The notes: generated from the sequence alone by a model not told the origin. Positions 50,496 to 60,946 are shown, numbered from the stretch's first letter. The stretch: 64,000 nt of DNA from Micromonospora radicis (GCF_003583405.1 NZ_QXEC01000014.1:62001-126000); one strand, 5' to 3'. Program-made: numbers and translations.

Positions 50496-50573
50496 CCGAT
50501 TCGACCATGGCACACGGTACGGTGACGCTGGCGGTCCGGGCGCGTGGCCGGCGCGACGCGTGAGGGGGCGGGT

Positions 50574-51602
50574 GTGGCGACGCTGTCCGATGTGGCACGG
50601 CGGGCGGGAGTCTCACCCGCCACGGCGTCGCGGGTGATCAACGGCAGCAGCAAACCCGTGACCGACGAGCTGCGCGAGCGGGTGCTGCGGGCCGTCGCCG
50701 ACCTCCAGTACGTACCCAACGCCCACGCGCAACTGCTGGCCCGCTCGCATCGGGGTGCCGTGGGCGTCATCGTGCACGACGTCTCCGACCCGTACTTCTC
50801 CGAGATCACCCGGGGCCTGCAACGGGTCGCCACCGACCGGGGGCGGCTGCTGATGATCTGCAACAGCTACCGCGACCCGGAGCGGGAGTTGGAGTACGTC
50901 GAGCTGCTGCGCGGGCAGCAGGTCGCGGCGATCATCCTGGCCGGCTCCGGCTACCACGACCCCGACTTCACCCGGCTGCTCAACGGGAAGCTGGCCGCGT
51001 ACGAGGCCACCGGCGGACGGGTGGCGGTGATCGGCCGGCACGAGCACTCCGGCGACGCGGTGATGCCCGACAACCGCGCCGGTGCCCGCCTGCTCGGCGA
51101 GGAGATCCGCCGGCTCGGGCACGAACGGGTCGGGGTGGTGGCCGGGCCGAAGATGCTGACCACCACCACCGATCGGCTGACCGGGCTGCGTGAGGCGTTC
51201 GCCGCGCACCACCGGGAACTGCCCGAACACCGCATCCGGTACGCGGCGTTCGACCGTGACACGGGTGCCGCCGCCACCGCATCGCTGCTCGACGCGGAGC
51301 CGGAACTGACCGCGATCGCCGCGCTCAACGATTCGATGGCCATCGGCGCGCTGTCGCTGCTGCGCTCGCGGGGCATAGCGGTGCCCGGCCAGGTCAGCGT
51401 GTTCGGCTTCGACGACATGCCGATGGCGCGCGATGTCACCCCGGCGTTGACCACGGTCCGGCTGCCGCTGGTGGAGCTGGGTACCCGGGCGATGGCGCTG
51501 GCGCTGGACGCGGGATCGGCCAAGCCCCGGGTGGAGTCGCTCGCCGCCGAACTCGTCCGCCGCGACAGCTCCGCCCCGGCGAAAGGAATGGCACGTTATT
51601 AA
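50574..51602 (+). CDS. LacI family regulator, probably of the Gfo/DUF993 operon
   Basis: The 342-aa protein starts VATLSDVARRAGVSPATASR (helix-turn-helix) and has an effector domain with VGVIVHDVSDPYFSEITRGLQ and VFGFDDMPMARDVTPALTTV. GAGGGGG before the GTG serves as ribosome binding site. Its last residues and stop codon (TAA 51600-51602) lie within the second copy of the 50-bp repeat, so the native C-terminus may have been replaced. The palindrome at 49471 is its probable target. Confidence 0.9.
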   Translation: MATLSDVARRAGVSPATASRVINGSSKPVTDELRERVLRAVADLQYVPNAHAQLLARSHRGAVGVIVHDVSDPYFSEITRGLQRVATDRGRLLMICNSYRDPERELEYVELLRGQQVAAIILAGSGYHDPDFTRLLNGKLAAYEATGGRVAVIGRHEHSGDAVMPDNRAGARLLGEEIRRLGHERVGVVAGPKMLTTTTDRLTGLREAFAAHHRELPEHRIRYAAFDRDTGAAATASLLDAEPELTAIAALNDSMAIGALSLLRSRGIAVPGQVSVFGFDDMPMARDVTPALTTVRLPLVELGTRAMALALDAGSAKPRVESLAAELVRRDSSAPAKGMARY

Positions 51603-51634
51603 CGCCTCGTGCATAGCAAGGGCCCCTTATTAAC
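51585..51634 (+). repeat. Dispersed 50-bp repeat, copy 2
   Basis: It contains the 17-mer ACGCCTCGTGCATAGCA (51602-51618) flanked by direct TTATTAAC elements (51596-51603 and about 51627-51634), in the same orientation as copy 1. It supplies the stop codon of the LacI gene. Confidence 0.75.
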
Positions 51635-51696
51635 CCTCGCGATTAACGAATCAACCTCGCGCTGCCGAGTTGCGCGAGTGAGATAGACATCAGCGC

Positions 51697-54432
51697 ATGC
51701 GTAGATTCCTGATGTCGGCTGTGCTGGCCATGGCGCTGGTGACCGGCGCGGCCGGGGTGGCCGGGGTGGCCGGGGTGGCGGTGGCCGCCCCGCCGGGCGG
51801 CCCGGCGGGCGGCCCGGCGACCCAACCGGCGACCCATGGCTGGTCGATGACCGGTGGAGAGCTGACCTGGCGTTCGGACAAGCGGGTGCCCATGGGCGCT
51901 GCCGCCGTCGAGTTCTGGTCGGGCGACGAGCGACTCGGTCGGGTCCGTCCGCACCCGGACGGCCGGACCTTCAGCCTCCGGCTCGACGGGCCCGTCCGGC
52001 TGGACGAGTTGACGGTGCGGGCCGGCGGCAGGCGGCTCGACCAGCCTGCACCACGCAGTCCGCGCCGCGCCCCGCCGGTCACCGCCACGCCCGGCCCACT
52101 GCCGGCCGGCAGCGTCGACCCCGGACTCGCCGGTCCCTACCGGCACATCACCGGGGAGTACGATCTGCCCGCCGTCAAGCTGCCCGATTTCCCGGAGAAG
52201 GTCGAGATGCGGGCGGTGGTGGTCGCGCCGCAGGGTGCCTCCGGTGCCCGGCCCCTCGCCCTGTTCCTGCACGGGCGGCACGTCAGCTGCTACCGCGGCG
52301 ACGTGACCGTGCCGCTGGTGTGGCCCTGCCCGACCGGGGCCGAGCCGGTGCCGAGTCACCGTGGCTACCTCCAGGCACAGCGGCTGCTCGCCTCGCAGGG
52401 CTACGTGACGGTGTCCATCTCGGCCAACGGGATCAACGCCCAGGACTGGGAGCCCGAGGACGGCGGCGCCCAGGCCCGCTCCGCACTCGTGCGGCTGCAC
52501 CTGGGCAAGTGGGCCGACTGGGCCGGCTCCGGCCGGGCCGGCGCCCCGGCGATCGTGCGTGCCGCGCCGCGCGCCGACCTGTCGCAGGTGTTCCTGATGG
52601 GCCACTCCCGCGGTGGCGAGGGCGTCAACCGCGCGGCGATGGACTCGCTCACCCCGCCGCCGGCCGCGAACGACGGCTATTCCGGTCGAGTCCGCTGGAC
52701 GATCCGCGGCATGATGCTGATAGGTCCGACCATCTACGGCCACAACCCGGTGCCGGACGTCCCGTCGGTGACGATCCTGCCCGGCTGTGACGGTGACGTC
52801 TACGACCTCCCGGGCCAGTTGTACGTGGACGCGACCCGGGGCGTCAGCCGCAGTCGGGCGCTGCGCAGCGCGCTGTACGTGGTGGGCGCCAACCACAACT
52901 TCTTCAACACCGAGTGGACGCCCGGGCAGTCGGTAGCGCCCTCCGAGGACGATTTCGAGTGGTCCTCCGGTGGCGAGCACGACCCGGTCTGTTCCCCCGG
53001 TACCCCGACCCGGCTCACCCCGGCCCAACAGCAGAATCTCGGCGCGACCTACATCGCCGCCGCCGCGCGGCTCTTCGTCGGCGGCGACGACCGGATTCGG
53101 CCGCTGCTGGACGGCAGTGGCCGGCGGGCACCCTCGGCCGACCCGGCCCGGGTGTTCAGTCACGCCCTCGGCGGCAACCGCACACCGTTGATCGTCCCGG
53201 ATCCGTCGACGAGGCTGTCCGGTGGAGCGCGGATCTGCGACCAGGTCAGCGACGACGCGGAACGCTCCTGCCTCGATCCGGCCGACCCGAACGCGCTGCT
53301 GGCACACTTCATGCCATTCTGGTCCGGCCCCGAGCCCGACCGGTACGCGGCGGCGTTGAGCTGGTCGGCCGCCGGGCGGCCGATCCGGCTGGCCCCGGCA
53401 CGGCCGGTCACCGTGGCCGGTGCCGGTGCGCTGGCGATGCGCGTCATCGTGCCACCCAACACGACCGGGACGAGGCTGGACGTCACCGTCGTCGGGGTGG
53501 ACGGCCGGCGCAGCCGGCTGGGTGAGGTACGGATCGACGGCCTGCCCGGCACCGACTACACGACCTCGTACTGGGCGCAGGAGGTACGGGTGCCGCTCAA
53601 GGGCGCACCCGCCCGGTTGGCCGCCATCGAACTCACCCCGCGTACCGCGTCCGGCCGCGCCTGGCTGCTCGACGCGTGGGGTTGGCAGCCGGGCACGCCC
53701 GACCCGGGCGCACCGCGCCTGCCACGGATCGACGTCGGCACCCTCCAGGTCCGCGAGGGCGACTCCGGCGCGAAGACGTACGAGATCCCGGTGAACGTGA
53801 CGGGCAGCGGCAACGGTGTGGTACGGCTGTTCCTGTCCGACGAAGTGGCGTTCACGCAGCGATCCTGGCTGGCCACCGTGCGTCCGGGTCAGCGCAGTGT
53901 CCGGGTGCCGGTCGAGGTCGTCGGTGACACGGTGTGGAACTACACCGAGCGGCACACGCTGCTCGCCAAGGCGGAGCGGGGCGTCGTGGTCGGTGATTAC
54001 CACGGAGGGCTCGCGGTCGTCAACGACGACCCGGACCCGGGCGTCTCCGTCGAGTCCAGCTCGGTACGGGTCGCCGAGGGCACGACGCTGAGCTGGCGCT
54101 TCACCACGTCCGCGCCGACCGAGGCGGGCATCTTCGCGTACTACCTGCCGACGGCTCCGGCCGACGGTGTGGAGTTGTCCACCACCGACGTGGACCCGGA
54201 CTGGTACGCCCAGAACGCCTACGACTCGGTGGAGCCGTCCCGGCCGCTGTCGCAGAGCTGGCTGTATCCGTCCCTGTTCATCCCCCCGGACGCGACCGCC
54301 GGCGAGTTCTCCATACCGACGATCACCGATGCGCTTGTCGAGCCGGACGAACTGGTCGAGCTGCAGGTGTACGGCATCGCTGGCAGTCCGGTGCTGCCCG
54401 AGGTACTGACCGGCGTGGTCACCGACGGCTGA
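51697..54432 (+). CDS. Large secreted alpha/beta-hydrolase-like protein with Calx-beta-like domain
   Basis: The 911-aa protein has a signal peptide (MRRFLMSAVLAMALVTGAAG to A-V-A-A near 31) with a G-V-A repeat. An N-terminal beta domain precedes a hydrolase core with ALFLHGRHVSCYRGD (oxyanion region) and the nucleophile elbow G-H-S-R-G-G (Ser304). A middle beta domain and a C-terminal Calx-beta-like repeat (DVGTLQVREGDSGAKTYEIPVNV, about 678-700) follow. It is probably an extracellular esterase or lipase; the substrate is unknown. It is a single-gene unit with a terminator at 54439. Confidence 0.85.
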   Translation: MRRFLMSAVLAMALVTGAAGVAGVAGVAVAAPPGGPAGGPATQPATHGWSMTGGELTWRSDKRVPMGAAAVEFWSGDERLGRVRPHPDGRTFSLRLDGPVRLDELTVRAGGRRLDQPAPRSPRRAPPVTATPGPLPAGSVDPGLAGPYRHITGEYDLPAVKLPDFPEKVEMRAVVVAPQGASGARPLALFLHGRHVSCYRGDVTVPLVWPCPTGAEPVPSHRGYLQAQRLLASQGYVTVSISANGINAQDWEPEDGGAQARSALVRLHLGKWADWAGSGRAGAPAIVRAAPRADLSQVFLMGHSRGGEGVNRAAMDSLTPPPAANDGYSGRVRWTIRGMMLIGPTIYGHNPVPDVPSVTILPGCDGDVYDLPGQLYVDATRGVSRSRALRSALYVVGANHNFFNTEWTPGQSVAPSEDDFEWSSGGEHDPVCSPGTPTRLTPAQQQNLGATYIAAAARLFVGGDDRIRPLLDGSGRRAPSADPARVFSHALGGNRTPLIVPDPSTRLSGGARICDQVSDDAERSCLDPADPNALLAHFMPFWSGPEPDRYAAALSWSAAGRPIRLAPARPVTVAGAGALAMRVIVPPNTTGTRLDVTVVGVDGRRSRLGEVRIDGLPGTDYTTSYWAQEVRVPLKGAPARLAAIELTPRTASGRAWLLDAWGWQPGTPDPGAPRLPRIDVGTLQVREGDSGAKTYEIPVNVTGSGNGVVRLFLSDEVAFTQRSWLATVRPGQRSVRVPVEVVGDTVWNYTERHTLLAKAERGVVVGDYHGGLAVVNDDPDPGVSVESSSVRVAEGTTLSWRFTTSAPTEAGIFAYYLPTAPADGVELSTTDVDPDWYAQNAYDSVEPSRPLSQSWLYPSLFIPPDATAGEFSIPTITDALVEPDELVELQVYGIAGSPVLPEVLTGVVTDG

Positions 54433-54438
54433 CGGCGA

Positions 54439-54479
54439 CGGGCCCGGGGCCGCCCAAGGTGAGTGCGGCCCCGGGCCCG
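54439..54479. terminator. Terminator after the secreted hydrolase gene
   Basis: CGGGCCCGGGGCCGC (54439-54453) pairs perfectly with 54465-54479 with an 11-nt loop. Confidence 0.85.
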
Positions 54480-54522
54480 GCACGGGTCGGACAGCGGGCC
54501 ACCGGCCACATACCCTGGTCGG

Positions 54523-55527
54523 GTGTCGAGGCCCAGTCCCACCCAACGGACCCTCTCCCCCGATGACGTGGTCGACTTCGTGCGCGCCTCGTTCGGCCCC
54601 GACCACCGAGTGATCGACTGCGGACCGTTGTCCGGTGGCGGCTTCGCCGCGGTGTGGTGGGTCCACCTCGACGATGATCGCGCGGTCGTACTCAAGGTGG
54701 CCCCGCCGCCCACGGCACGACTACTGCGCTACGAGACGGACCTGCTGGCCGCCGAGGCCCGTTACTTCCGGCGGGTCGCCGAGGGCGCACCGGGAGTGCC
54801 GGTGCCGCAGGTGCTGCACCACGGTCGGAACCACCACCTCGGCGAGTGGCTGTTCACCACCCGGCTGCCCGGCCGGGCCCTGCCCGACCTGGACGGTGCC
54901 GACGCCGAGGCCCGCGCCGACCTGGGTGCGGCGGTGGCCGCCGTGCACCGGATCACCGGCGACCGGTTCGGCTACGACGGCGGCCGGGCCGCCGGGTCGA
55001 CCTGGCGGGCCGCGTTCGCGGCGGTCATCGACGACCTGCTCGCCGACGCCGCCGACTGGGACGTGGCGCTGCCCGCCCCGCCGGAACGGTTCCGCGGGCT
55101 GGTCGCCCGGCACGGCGACCTGCTCGACCAGGTACGCCGACCGGCCCTGTTGCACTTCGACTGCTGGGACGGCAACGTGCTGGCCGCGCCCGACGACACC
55201 GGCACGTACCGGATGTGCGGCCTGGTCGACGGCGAACGGTTCCTTTACGGCGACCCGCTGCTCGACCTGGTCTCCCCGCTGCTGTTCCGCCGTGCCGAGG
55301 ACGAGCCGGACCACCCGTTCCTGCGTGGCTACGCCGCCGCCACCGGCGGCGCGCTGGTGTTCGACGCCGGGATACGCCGCCGGTTGGCGCTGTACCGGAT
55401 GCACCTGCACCTGCTGATGACCGTGGAGATGCCCAGCCGGGGCATCACCGTCGACAACGACCCCGGTCGGCACACCCTGCTGGCCGAACTGCTGGAACGC
55501 GACCTGGCCGACCTGGCCCGCGACTGA
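54523..55527 (+). CDS. Aminoglycoside-phosphotransferase-like kinase
   Basis: The 334-aa protein has the APH fold: VVLKVAPPP (ATP-binding Lys), Brenner motif LLHFDCWDGNVL with catalytic Asp, and the metal Asp in GLVDGERFLYGDPLLDL, where the usual D-F/W is replaced by D-G-E. The family phosphorylates antibiotics, choline or sugars; resistance is not implied. A -10-like TACCCT (54511-54516) lies 6 nt before the GTG, suggesting a leaderless mRNA. The gene converges on the des locus. Confidence 0.85.
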   Translation: MSRPSPTQRTLSPDDVVDFVRASFGPDHRVIDCGPLSGGGFAAVWWVHLDDDRAVVLKVAPPPTARLLRYETDLLAAEARYFRRVAEGAPGVPVPQVLHHGRNHHLGEWLFTTRLPGRALPDLDGADAEARADLGAAVAAVHRITGDRFGYDGGRAAGSTWRAAFAAVIDDLLADAADWDVALPAPPERFRGLVARHGDLLDQVRRPALLHFDCWDGNVLAAPDDTGTYRMCGLVDGERFLYGDPLLDLVSPLLFRRAEDEPDHPFLRGYAAATGGALVFDAGIRRRLALYRMHLHLLMTVEMPSRGITVDNDPGRHTLLAELLERDLADLARD

Positions 55528-55563
55528 GCGCGTCGCCTAGGGGCAACCCCACCCCCGCGCCGG

Positions 55564-57429
55564 CTACCCGGACGTGGTGGCGAACCGGGCGAGCGGGTTG
55601 GCCAGCGCGCCGACGAGTTGCAGGGCGGCCGACGGGTCGGCCAGGTCGACCATCTGCTGGTTGTCGCGCAGTTGCAGCCGGTTCAGGCAGGACAGGGCGA
55701 ACTCGGGGGCGAACAGGTCGTAGCGGGCCAGCCGGTCGGCCAGCTGCGGTACCCGGGCGGCGTAGTCGGTGGCGCAGTCGGCGACCGTACGCCAGAAGGT
55801 CTCCTCGTCGGCGATGCCCTGGTCGGCGAGGGTGGCGCCGAGGAAGCGGAAGAAGCAGTCGAAGACGTCGGTGAAGATGGACAGCAGCTTCATGTCCTCC
55901 GGCACGTCGGCGCGGATCCGTTCGACCGCCGGAGGCAGGGTCGCCTCGGTGCTCATCACCACGATCTCCTCGGCGATGTCCTTGAAGATCACCCGCTGTA
56001 CGGTGTGGTCGCGCAGCACCAGGATGACGTTCTCGCCGTGCGGCATGAACGCCAGGTCGTAGGCGTAGAAGGCGTGCAGCAGGGGGGTCAGGTAGGCGCG
56101 CAGGTAGCGGCGTAGCCATTCGGCCGGTGCCAGCCCGGAGGCGGTGATCAGTTCGGCGGCGAAGGACCGGCCGTCGGCGTCGACGTGCAGCAGCGACGCC
56201 ATGGTGGCCAGCCGTTCGCCGGAGGCCAGGGTGGGCACCGGGCTCTCCCGCCAGAGCGCGGCCAGCATCTTCCGGTACGGCGAGTAGCGGTCGGTGGCGG
56301 CCTCGTACTGCCGGTTGCGGTAGCCGACGGCGGCCCGCTCCCGGATGATCGTCAGCCCGGTTTGCTGGAACACCTCGTCGGCGGCGATCAGGTCGGCCAG
56401 CCAGTCGTTGATGGCCGGGGTGGCCTCCATGTACGCCGCCGACAGTCCCCGCATGAAGCCCATGTTCAGCACCGACAGCGACGTCTTGACGTAGTGCCGG
56501 TGCGGCGCGCTGACGTTGAAGAAGGTGCGGATGGACTGCTGGGCGAGGTAGTCGTCGGTGCCCTCGCCGAGGTGCACCAGTCGACGGCGGGCCACCTCAC
56601 CGGCGAAGGTGACCGACAGCTTGTTCCACCACTGCCAGGGGTGCACCGGGATGAGCAGGTAGTCGGCCAGGTCCAGGCCGAGGGCGGCCATGGTCGAGGT
56701 GAACCGGGCCAGTGTCGCCTCGTCCAGCTCGGCCCGGAGCAGTCCGTCGTAGTCGAGGTCGGCGGCGCTGCTGAAGGTGGCGTGGTCGCGGTGGGCGGCC
56801 AGCCAGACCAGGCGCACCGGCCGGGCGGCCTCGGGGGCGTAGCGGTGGTACTCGTCGACGCCGAAGCCGAGGCGACCGTTGTTGGCCACGAAGCAGGGAT
56901 GCCCCTCGGTCATCGACGTCTCGACGGTCTGGAAGTCGGCCTCGACCAGCTTGGCCGCCGTCGGCAGGGCCCGGTCCAGCTTGTAGGCGATGCCGGCCAG
57001 GGTGGAGCTGATCTCCTCCAGGTAGACCGGCAGGATCCGGTCGGTGAGGCCGAGCGCGTCGCGCAGGTCGAGGCAGAGGTCGACGGCGTCCAGCGGCAGC
57101 GGCTCGTCGGCACGGTGCCGGGTGATGCTGTCCGGGTCGATGTCCCAGTGCTCCAGGGTGCGCAGCCGGGCGGTGAACCGGTAGCGCACCGCGCCGGAGT
57201 CGCTGGTCACCGCGTACCACCGTCGGCCGGCGGGGTCGGCGGCCGGGCCCTCCGGTTCGGGGGTGATCAGCCGTTCGTGGGCGAACTCGGCGAGGGCCTT
57301 GCGGACCAGCAGCCGGTTGGCCCGCTCCCAGGTCTGCGGCCGCAGGTGGCCCACCGGTGAGCAGCAGGAACGCGGCGCGGCGGAGTCCCGCGTCCGTGCA
57401 GGATCGGATTGCCGGTCGGTGGTGGTCAC
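55564..57429 (-). CDS. desD: Desferrioxamine synthetase DesD (IucA/IucC NIS synthetase)
   Basis: The 621-aa enzyme matches NRPS-independent siderophore synthetases: EGHPCFVANNGRLGFG (ATP binding), IPVHPWQWWNKL, VKTSLSVLNMGFMRGLS and AFMPHGENVILVL. It condenses N-hydroxy-N-succinyl cadaverine units and cyclises them to desferrioxamine E. GTG start overlaps desC by 4 bp. It is slightly longer than the Streptomyces enzyme at its N-terminus. Confidence 0.95.
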   Translation of the reverse strand: MTTTDRQSDPARTRDSAAPRSCCSPVGHLRPQTWERANRLLVRKALAEFAHERLITPEPEGPAADPAGRRWYAVTSDSGAVRYRFTARLRTLEHWDIDPDSITRHRADEPLPLDAVDLCLDLRDALGLTDRILPVYLEEISSTLAGIAYKLDRALPTAAKLVEADFQTVETSMTEGHPCFVANNGRLGFGVDEYHRYAPEAARPVRLVWLAAHRDHATFSSAADLDYDGLLRAELDEATLARFTSTMAALGLDLADYLLIPVHPWQWWNKLSVTFAGEVARRRLVHLGEGTDDYLAQQSIRTFFNVSAPHRHYVKTSLSVLNMGFMRGLSAAYMEATPAINDWLADLIAADEVFQQTGLTIIRERAAVGYRNRQYEAATDRYSPYRKMLAALWRESPVPTLASGERLATMASLLHVDADGRSFAAELITASGLAPAEWLRRYLRAYLTPLLHAFYAYDLAFMPHGENVILVLRDHTVQRVIFKDIAEEIVVMSTEATLPPAVERIRADVPEDMKLLSIFTDVFDCFFRFLGATLADQGIADEETFWRTVADCATDYAARVPQLADRLARYDLFAPEFALSCLNRLQLRDNQQMVDLADPSAALQLVGALANPLARFATTSG

Positions 57430-58004
57430 AGCGTTGCTCCTTGGCTACGGGTCGCGGCGAGGAACCGCTCGCGGGTGCAGATGCTGAGCAGGGCCTGCTT
57501 CTCCGGCTTGGCGATCGGGCCGAGCACGTCGAAGCCGACGGCGGCGTTGAGGGCGTGCACGGCGGTGTTGCCGACGTCCGGCTCGACCACCACCCGGGCG
57601 GTGTCGGGGTCGGCGAACAGCCAGGACATCACGGTGGTGAGCACGGCGCGGGTGAAGCCGTGCACCGGGGTCTCGGTGGGCGCGCAGAGGAAGTGCATGC
57701 CCACGTCGCCGGGCCGGGCGTCGTAGAGCCCGACCAGCTCGACCTGGGCCGGGTCGTACCGTTCGGCGAGGAAGGCGGGTCGGCCACGCCACAGCCCGAG
57801 GAAGGCGTCGTGGTGCGGGTGCGCGGCGATGCGCCGGTACTCCTCGGTGACCCGGGCCGGGTCGGCGTCCTGCATCAGCCAGAAGGTCGCCTTGGGGTGG
57901 GTGACCCACCGGTGCAGCAGCGGGGCGTCGGCGGCCACGTCGAGCGTACGCAGGGCGAACTCGCCCAGCACCGGATCGGTGCGGGTGTACACGGGGCCGT
58001 TCAC
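57426..58004 (-). CDS. desC: DesC acyl-CoA N-acyltransferase (GNAT)
   Basis: The 192-aa GNAT protein has [47 protein letters not shown] and [21 protein letters not shown], characteristic of DesC/IucB-type hydroxylamine acyltransferases. It acylates N-hydroxycadaverine, usually with succinyl- or acetyl-CoA. GTG 58004 overlaps desB and its stop overlaps desD. Confidence 0.93.
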   Translation of the reverse strand: MNGPVYTRTDPVLGEFALRTLDVAADAPLLHRWVTHPKATFWLMQDADPARVTEEYRRIAAHPHHDAFLGLWRGRPAFLAERYDPAQVELVGLYDARPGDVGMHFLCAPTETPVHGFTRAVLTTVMSWLFADPDTARVVVEPDVGNTAVHALNAAVGFDVLGPIAKPEKQALLSICTRERFLAATRSQGATL

Positions 58005-59281
58005 GCGGGTACCCCGAACTCCTGGAAGGTGATCGACTTCTCGATCGGGTAGACCTCGCGGCCGAGCAGTTCGCGGATGATCCAGGCGTTGCGGTACGGG
58101 CCCATGCCGAGGTCCGGTGAAGTGATGCTGTGCGTGTGGGTGCCGCCGTTCTGCAGGAAGACACCCCGTCCGGTGTGGTCGACGCTGTAGTTGCGGGCCA
58201 CGTCGAGGCGGCCGTGGCCGTCGAAGCGCAGCCGGTCGCGGATCGGGTCGCAGAAGGCCGGCAGCTGGTAGCGGTAGCCGGTGGCCAGCACCAGCCCCTC
58301 GGTGTCCAGCAGGTGCTCCCGTCCCTGCTCGACGTGGTGCAGCCGCAGGGTGTGCCGGCCGGTGGCCGGGTCGTGGGTGACGCCGGTCAGTTCGGTGTTG
58401 GTCAGCAGCCGGGTGTTCACCGGGCCGGGCACGCTGCGGGCGTAGAGCAGGTCGAAGATGTCGTTGACCAGGTCGGCGGAGATCCCCTTGAACAGCCCCT
58501 TCTGCTCGGCTTCGAGCCGGTAGCGGGTCGGCTCGGGCAGGGCGTGGAAGTAGTCCACGTAGTCCGGTGAGGTCATCTCCAGGGTCAGCTTGGTGTACTC
58601 CAGCGGGAAGAACCGGGGTGAGCGGGTCACCCAGTTCAGCTGGTAGCCGTACGTGTCGATGTCGGCGAGCAGGTCGTGGTAGATCTCGGCGGCGCTCTGC
58701 CCGCTGCCGACGACGGTGATGCTGCGTTTGGCCCGCAGCTCGTCGCGGTGTTCCAGGTATCGGGAGTTGTGCACCGCGTCGGAGTCCAGCCCGGCGCAGG
58801 CCGCCGGCAGGTGCGGCGGGGTGCCGGTGCCGAGCACCAGGTGCCGGGCCCGGTGGGTGACGGTGCCGCCGTCGACGGTGGCGGTGACGACGTACCGGTC
58901 GTCGGTCGGGTCGTACTCGACGGCGGTGACCTGGTGGCCGAAGCGCAGGTTGGGCAGCTGCGCGGCGGCCCACCGGCAGTACGCGTCGTACTCGGCGCGC
59001 AGCGGGAAGAAGCTCTCCCGGATGTAGAAGGGGTAGAGCCGGCCGATCTGTTTGAGGTAGGCGAGGAAGGAGTACGGCGAGGTGGGGTCGGCCAGGGTGA
59101 CCAGGTCGGCCAGGAACGGGGTCTGCAGGCGGGCCGACTCCAGCAGCATGCCGGGATGCCAGGAGACGTCGTCGCGGGCCTCCAGGAACAGCCCGTCGAG
59201 TTCGGTGAGCGGCGCGGTCAGGCAGGCCAGGCCCAGGTTGTACGGGCCGAGGCCGATCCCGATGAAGTCGTGGCTTTCCAT
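58001..59281 (-). CDS. desB: DesB cadaverine N-monooxygenase
   Basis: The 426-aa flavoprotein has FAD motif [14 protein letters not shown], the substrate/FAD motif [27 protein letters not shown] motif [17 protein letters not shown] and the C-terminal ATGYRYQLP. It N-hydroxylates cadaverine. The ATG at 59281, with GGAGGG four bases before it, is preferred to 59314. The gene is coupled to desC. Confidence 0.94.
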   Translation of the reverse strand: MESHDFIGIGLGPYNLGLACLTAPLTELDGLFLEARDDVSWHPGMLLESARLQTPFLADLVTLADPTSPYSFLAYLKQIGRLYPFYIRESFFPLRAEYDAYCRWAAAQLPNLRFGHQVTAVEYDPTDDRYVVTATVDGGTVTHRARHLVLGTGTPPHLPAACAGLDSDAVHNSRYLEHRDELRAKRSITVVGSGQSAAEIYHDLLADIDTYGYQLNWVTRSPRFFPLEYTKLTLEMTSPDYVDYFHALPEPTRYRLEAEQKGLFKGISADLVNDIFDLLYARSVPGPVNTRLLTNTELTGVTHDPATGRHTLRLHHVEQGREHLLDTEGLVLATGYRYQLPAFCDPIRDRLRFDGHGRLDVARNYSVDHTGRGVFLQNGGTHTHSITSPDLGMGPYRNAWIIRELLGREVYPIEKSITFQEFGVPA

Positions 59282-59316
59282 CCGGCCCTCCAGGCTCGGG
59301 TGCGGGGTCGGCATGC

Positions 59317-60846
59317 TCAGCCGACCGGGCAGGTGAGGTCGACGGCGGGTACGGCGTGGGTGTGCGCGTACCGGCCGGCGTGCTCGGCGATCAGGTCCAG
59401 CACGTACCCGACGTCGTCGCTGCCGGTGGCGGGGTTCAGCACGGTGAACTTGAGGTACTGCCGGCCGTCGACCCGGGTGCCGGCGACCACGGCCAGGCCG
59501 GAGGCGGCCAGCGCCGCCCGGGCGTGCAGGTTCGCCGCGTCGGCCAGGTCCGCCGGGGTGCCGGCGGGCCGCCAGCGGAACACCACCGTGCTCAGCGCCG
59601 AGCGGGTGAGCACCTCGAAGCGGGGGTCGGCCGCGGCCAGTTCCCACGCCTGTGCGGCCCGGTCGCAGACCTCGTCGAACAGTTCGCCGACGGCGTCCGG
59701 ACCCATCACCCGCAGGGTCAGCCAGAGTTTGAGGGCGTCGAAGCGGCGGGTGGTCTGCAGGCTCTTGTCGACCTGGTTGGGGATGCGTTCGGCGACCGCC
59801 CGGGCCGGGTTGAGGTAGTCGGCGTGCCAGGTGGCGTGCCGCAGCGTACGTCGGTCGCGGACCAGCACGGCGCTGGAGCTGACCGGCTGGAAGAACGACT
59901 TGTGGTAGTCGACGGTCACCGAGTCGGCCCGCTCGATGCCGTCGAGCTGGTGCCGGCGGGTCGGCGAGACCAACAACCCGCAGCCGTACGCGGCGTCGAC
60001 GTGCAGCCACACGCCGGCGGTGGCGCACACCTCGGCGATCTCGTCGAGCGGGTCGATGGTGCCGAAGTCGGTGGTGCCGGCGGTGGCGACGACGGCCATC
60101 ACGGTCAGGCCGGCGCGCCGGCAGCGGGTGACCTCGTGGCGGACGGCTCCGGCGCGCATCCGCCGGTCCGGGCCGGTCTGCACCACCACTACCGCGTCCG
60201 GGGCCAGGCCGAGCAGCTTGGCGGCCTTCTGCACGCTGAAGTGGCCGGCGGCCGAGGTGATGATCCGCAGCTGGGGCAGCAGGATCCGCCGGTCGGTCGG
60301 GCTCGCCCCGGCCAGGGCCTCCTCCCGGGCCAGCAGCAGCGCGTGCAGGTTGGACTGGGTGCCGCCGCTGGTGAACACGCCGTCGGCGGCCGGGCCGAGG
60401 CCGATCCGGGCGGCGGTCCAGTCGATCAGGCGTCGTTCGATCAGGGTTGCGCCGGCGCTCTGGTCCCAGGTGTCCATTGAGGAGTTGACGGCGCTGAGCA
60501 CGGCCTCGCCGAGCAGGGCCGGGATGACCACCGGGCAGTTGAGGTGCGCCAGGTAGCGCGGGTGGTGGAACCAGACGGCGTCGCGCAGGTACACCTCGTC
60601 GAGTTCGTCGAGGGCGGCGGTGGTGTCGCGCAGCGGCCGGTCCAGGTCGATCGCGTCCACCAGCGGCGCCAACTGCTCCGGGCGTACGCCGGTGAACGGT
60701 CCGGTCGCCTCGGCGACGCGCCGGGCCACCCGGTCCATGCCGGCGGTGACCGCGGCGCGGTAGTCGTCGGCTGTGCCGTCGTTGAACAGGTGGGCTCGGG
60801 CGGATGCGGGCCGGGTCGGCGTCGCGGTGGGCACCGGCAGGGTCAT
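59317..60846 (-). CDS. desA: DesA lysine decarboxylase (PLP-dependent)
   Basis: The 509-aa protein is a group II decarboxylase: [39 protein letters not shown] and the PLP-binding Lys316 in [10 protein letters not shown]. It converts lysine to cadaverine, the first step of desferrioxamine synthesis. It starts 140 bp after the desE stop; two hairpins lie between them, and no separate iron box was found. Confidence 0.95.
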   Translation of the reverse strand: MTLPVPTATPTRPASARAHLFNDGTADDYRAAVTAGMDRVARRVAEATGPFTGVRPEQLAPLVDAIDLDRPLRDTTAALDELDEVYLRDAVWFHHPRYLAHLNCPVVIPALLGEAVLSAVNSSMDTWDQSAGATLIERRLIDWTAARIGLGPAADGVFTSGGTQSNLHALLLAREEALAGASPTDRRILLPQLRIITSAAGHFSVQKAAKLLGLAPDAVVVVQTGPDRRMRAGAVRHEVTRCRRAGLTVMAVVATAGTTDFGTIDPLDEIAEVCATAGVWLHVDAAYGCGLLVSPTRRHQLDGIERADSVTVDYHKSFFQPVSSSAVLVRDRRTLRHATWHADYLNPARAVAERIPNQVDKSLQTTRRFDALKLWLTLRVMGPDAVGELFDEVCDRAAQAWELAAADPRFEVLTRSALSTVVFRWRPAGTPADLADAANLHARAALAASGLAVVAGTRVDGRQYLKFTVLNPATGSDDVGYVLDLIAEHAGRYAHTHAVPAVDLTCPVG

Positions 60847-60892
60847 GGACTGTCCTCCACGCTCGGCGGATCGGTTCTCGGGCAGCCGGAAC

Positions 60893-60924
60893 CCGCCGCC
60901 GGCGCGGCGCGCGGCGGCGGGTGC
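60893..60924. terminator. Hairpin 1 between desE and desA
   Basis: ACCCGCCGCC (60893-60902) pairs with GGCGGCGGGT (60915-60924) with a 12-nt loop. It is closer to desA (start 60846) and could attenuate read-through. Confidence 0.55.
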
Positions 60925-60946
60925 TGCGGTCGGTGCGGGGTGGGGG

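Noticed and set aside
54523..55527. APH-like kinase as an antibiotic resistance gene
   Set aside because: The fold is shared by many metabolic kinases and nothing in sequence or context indicates an antibiotic substrate.
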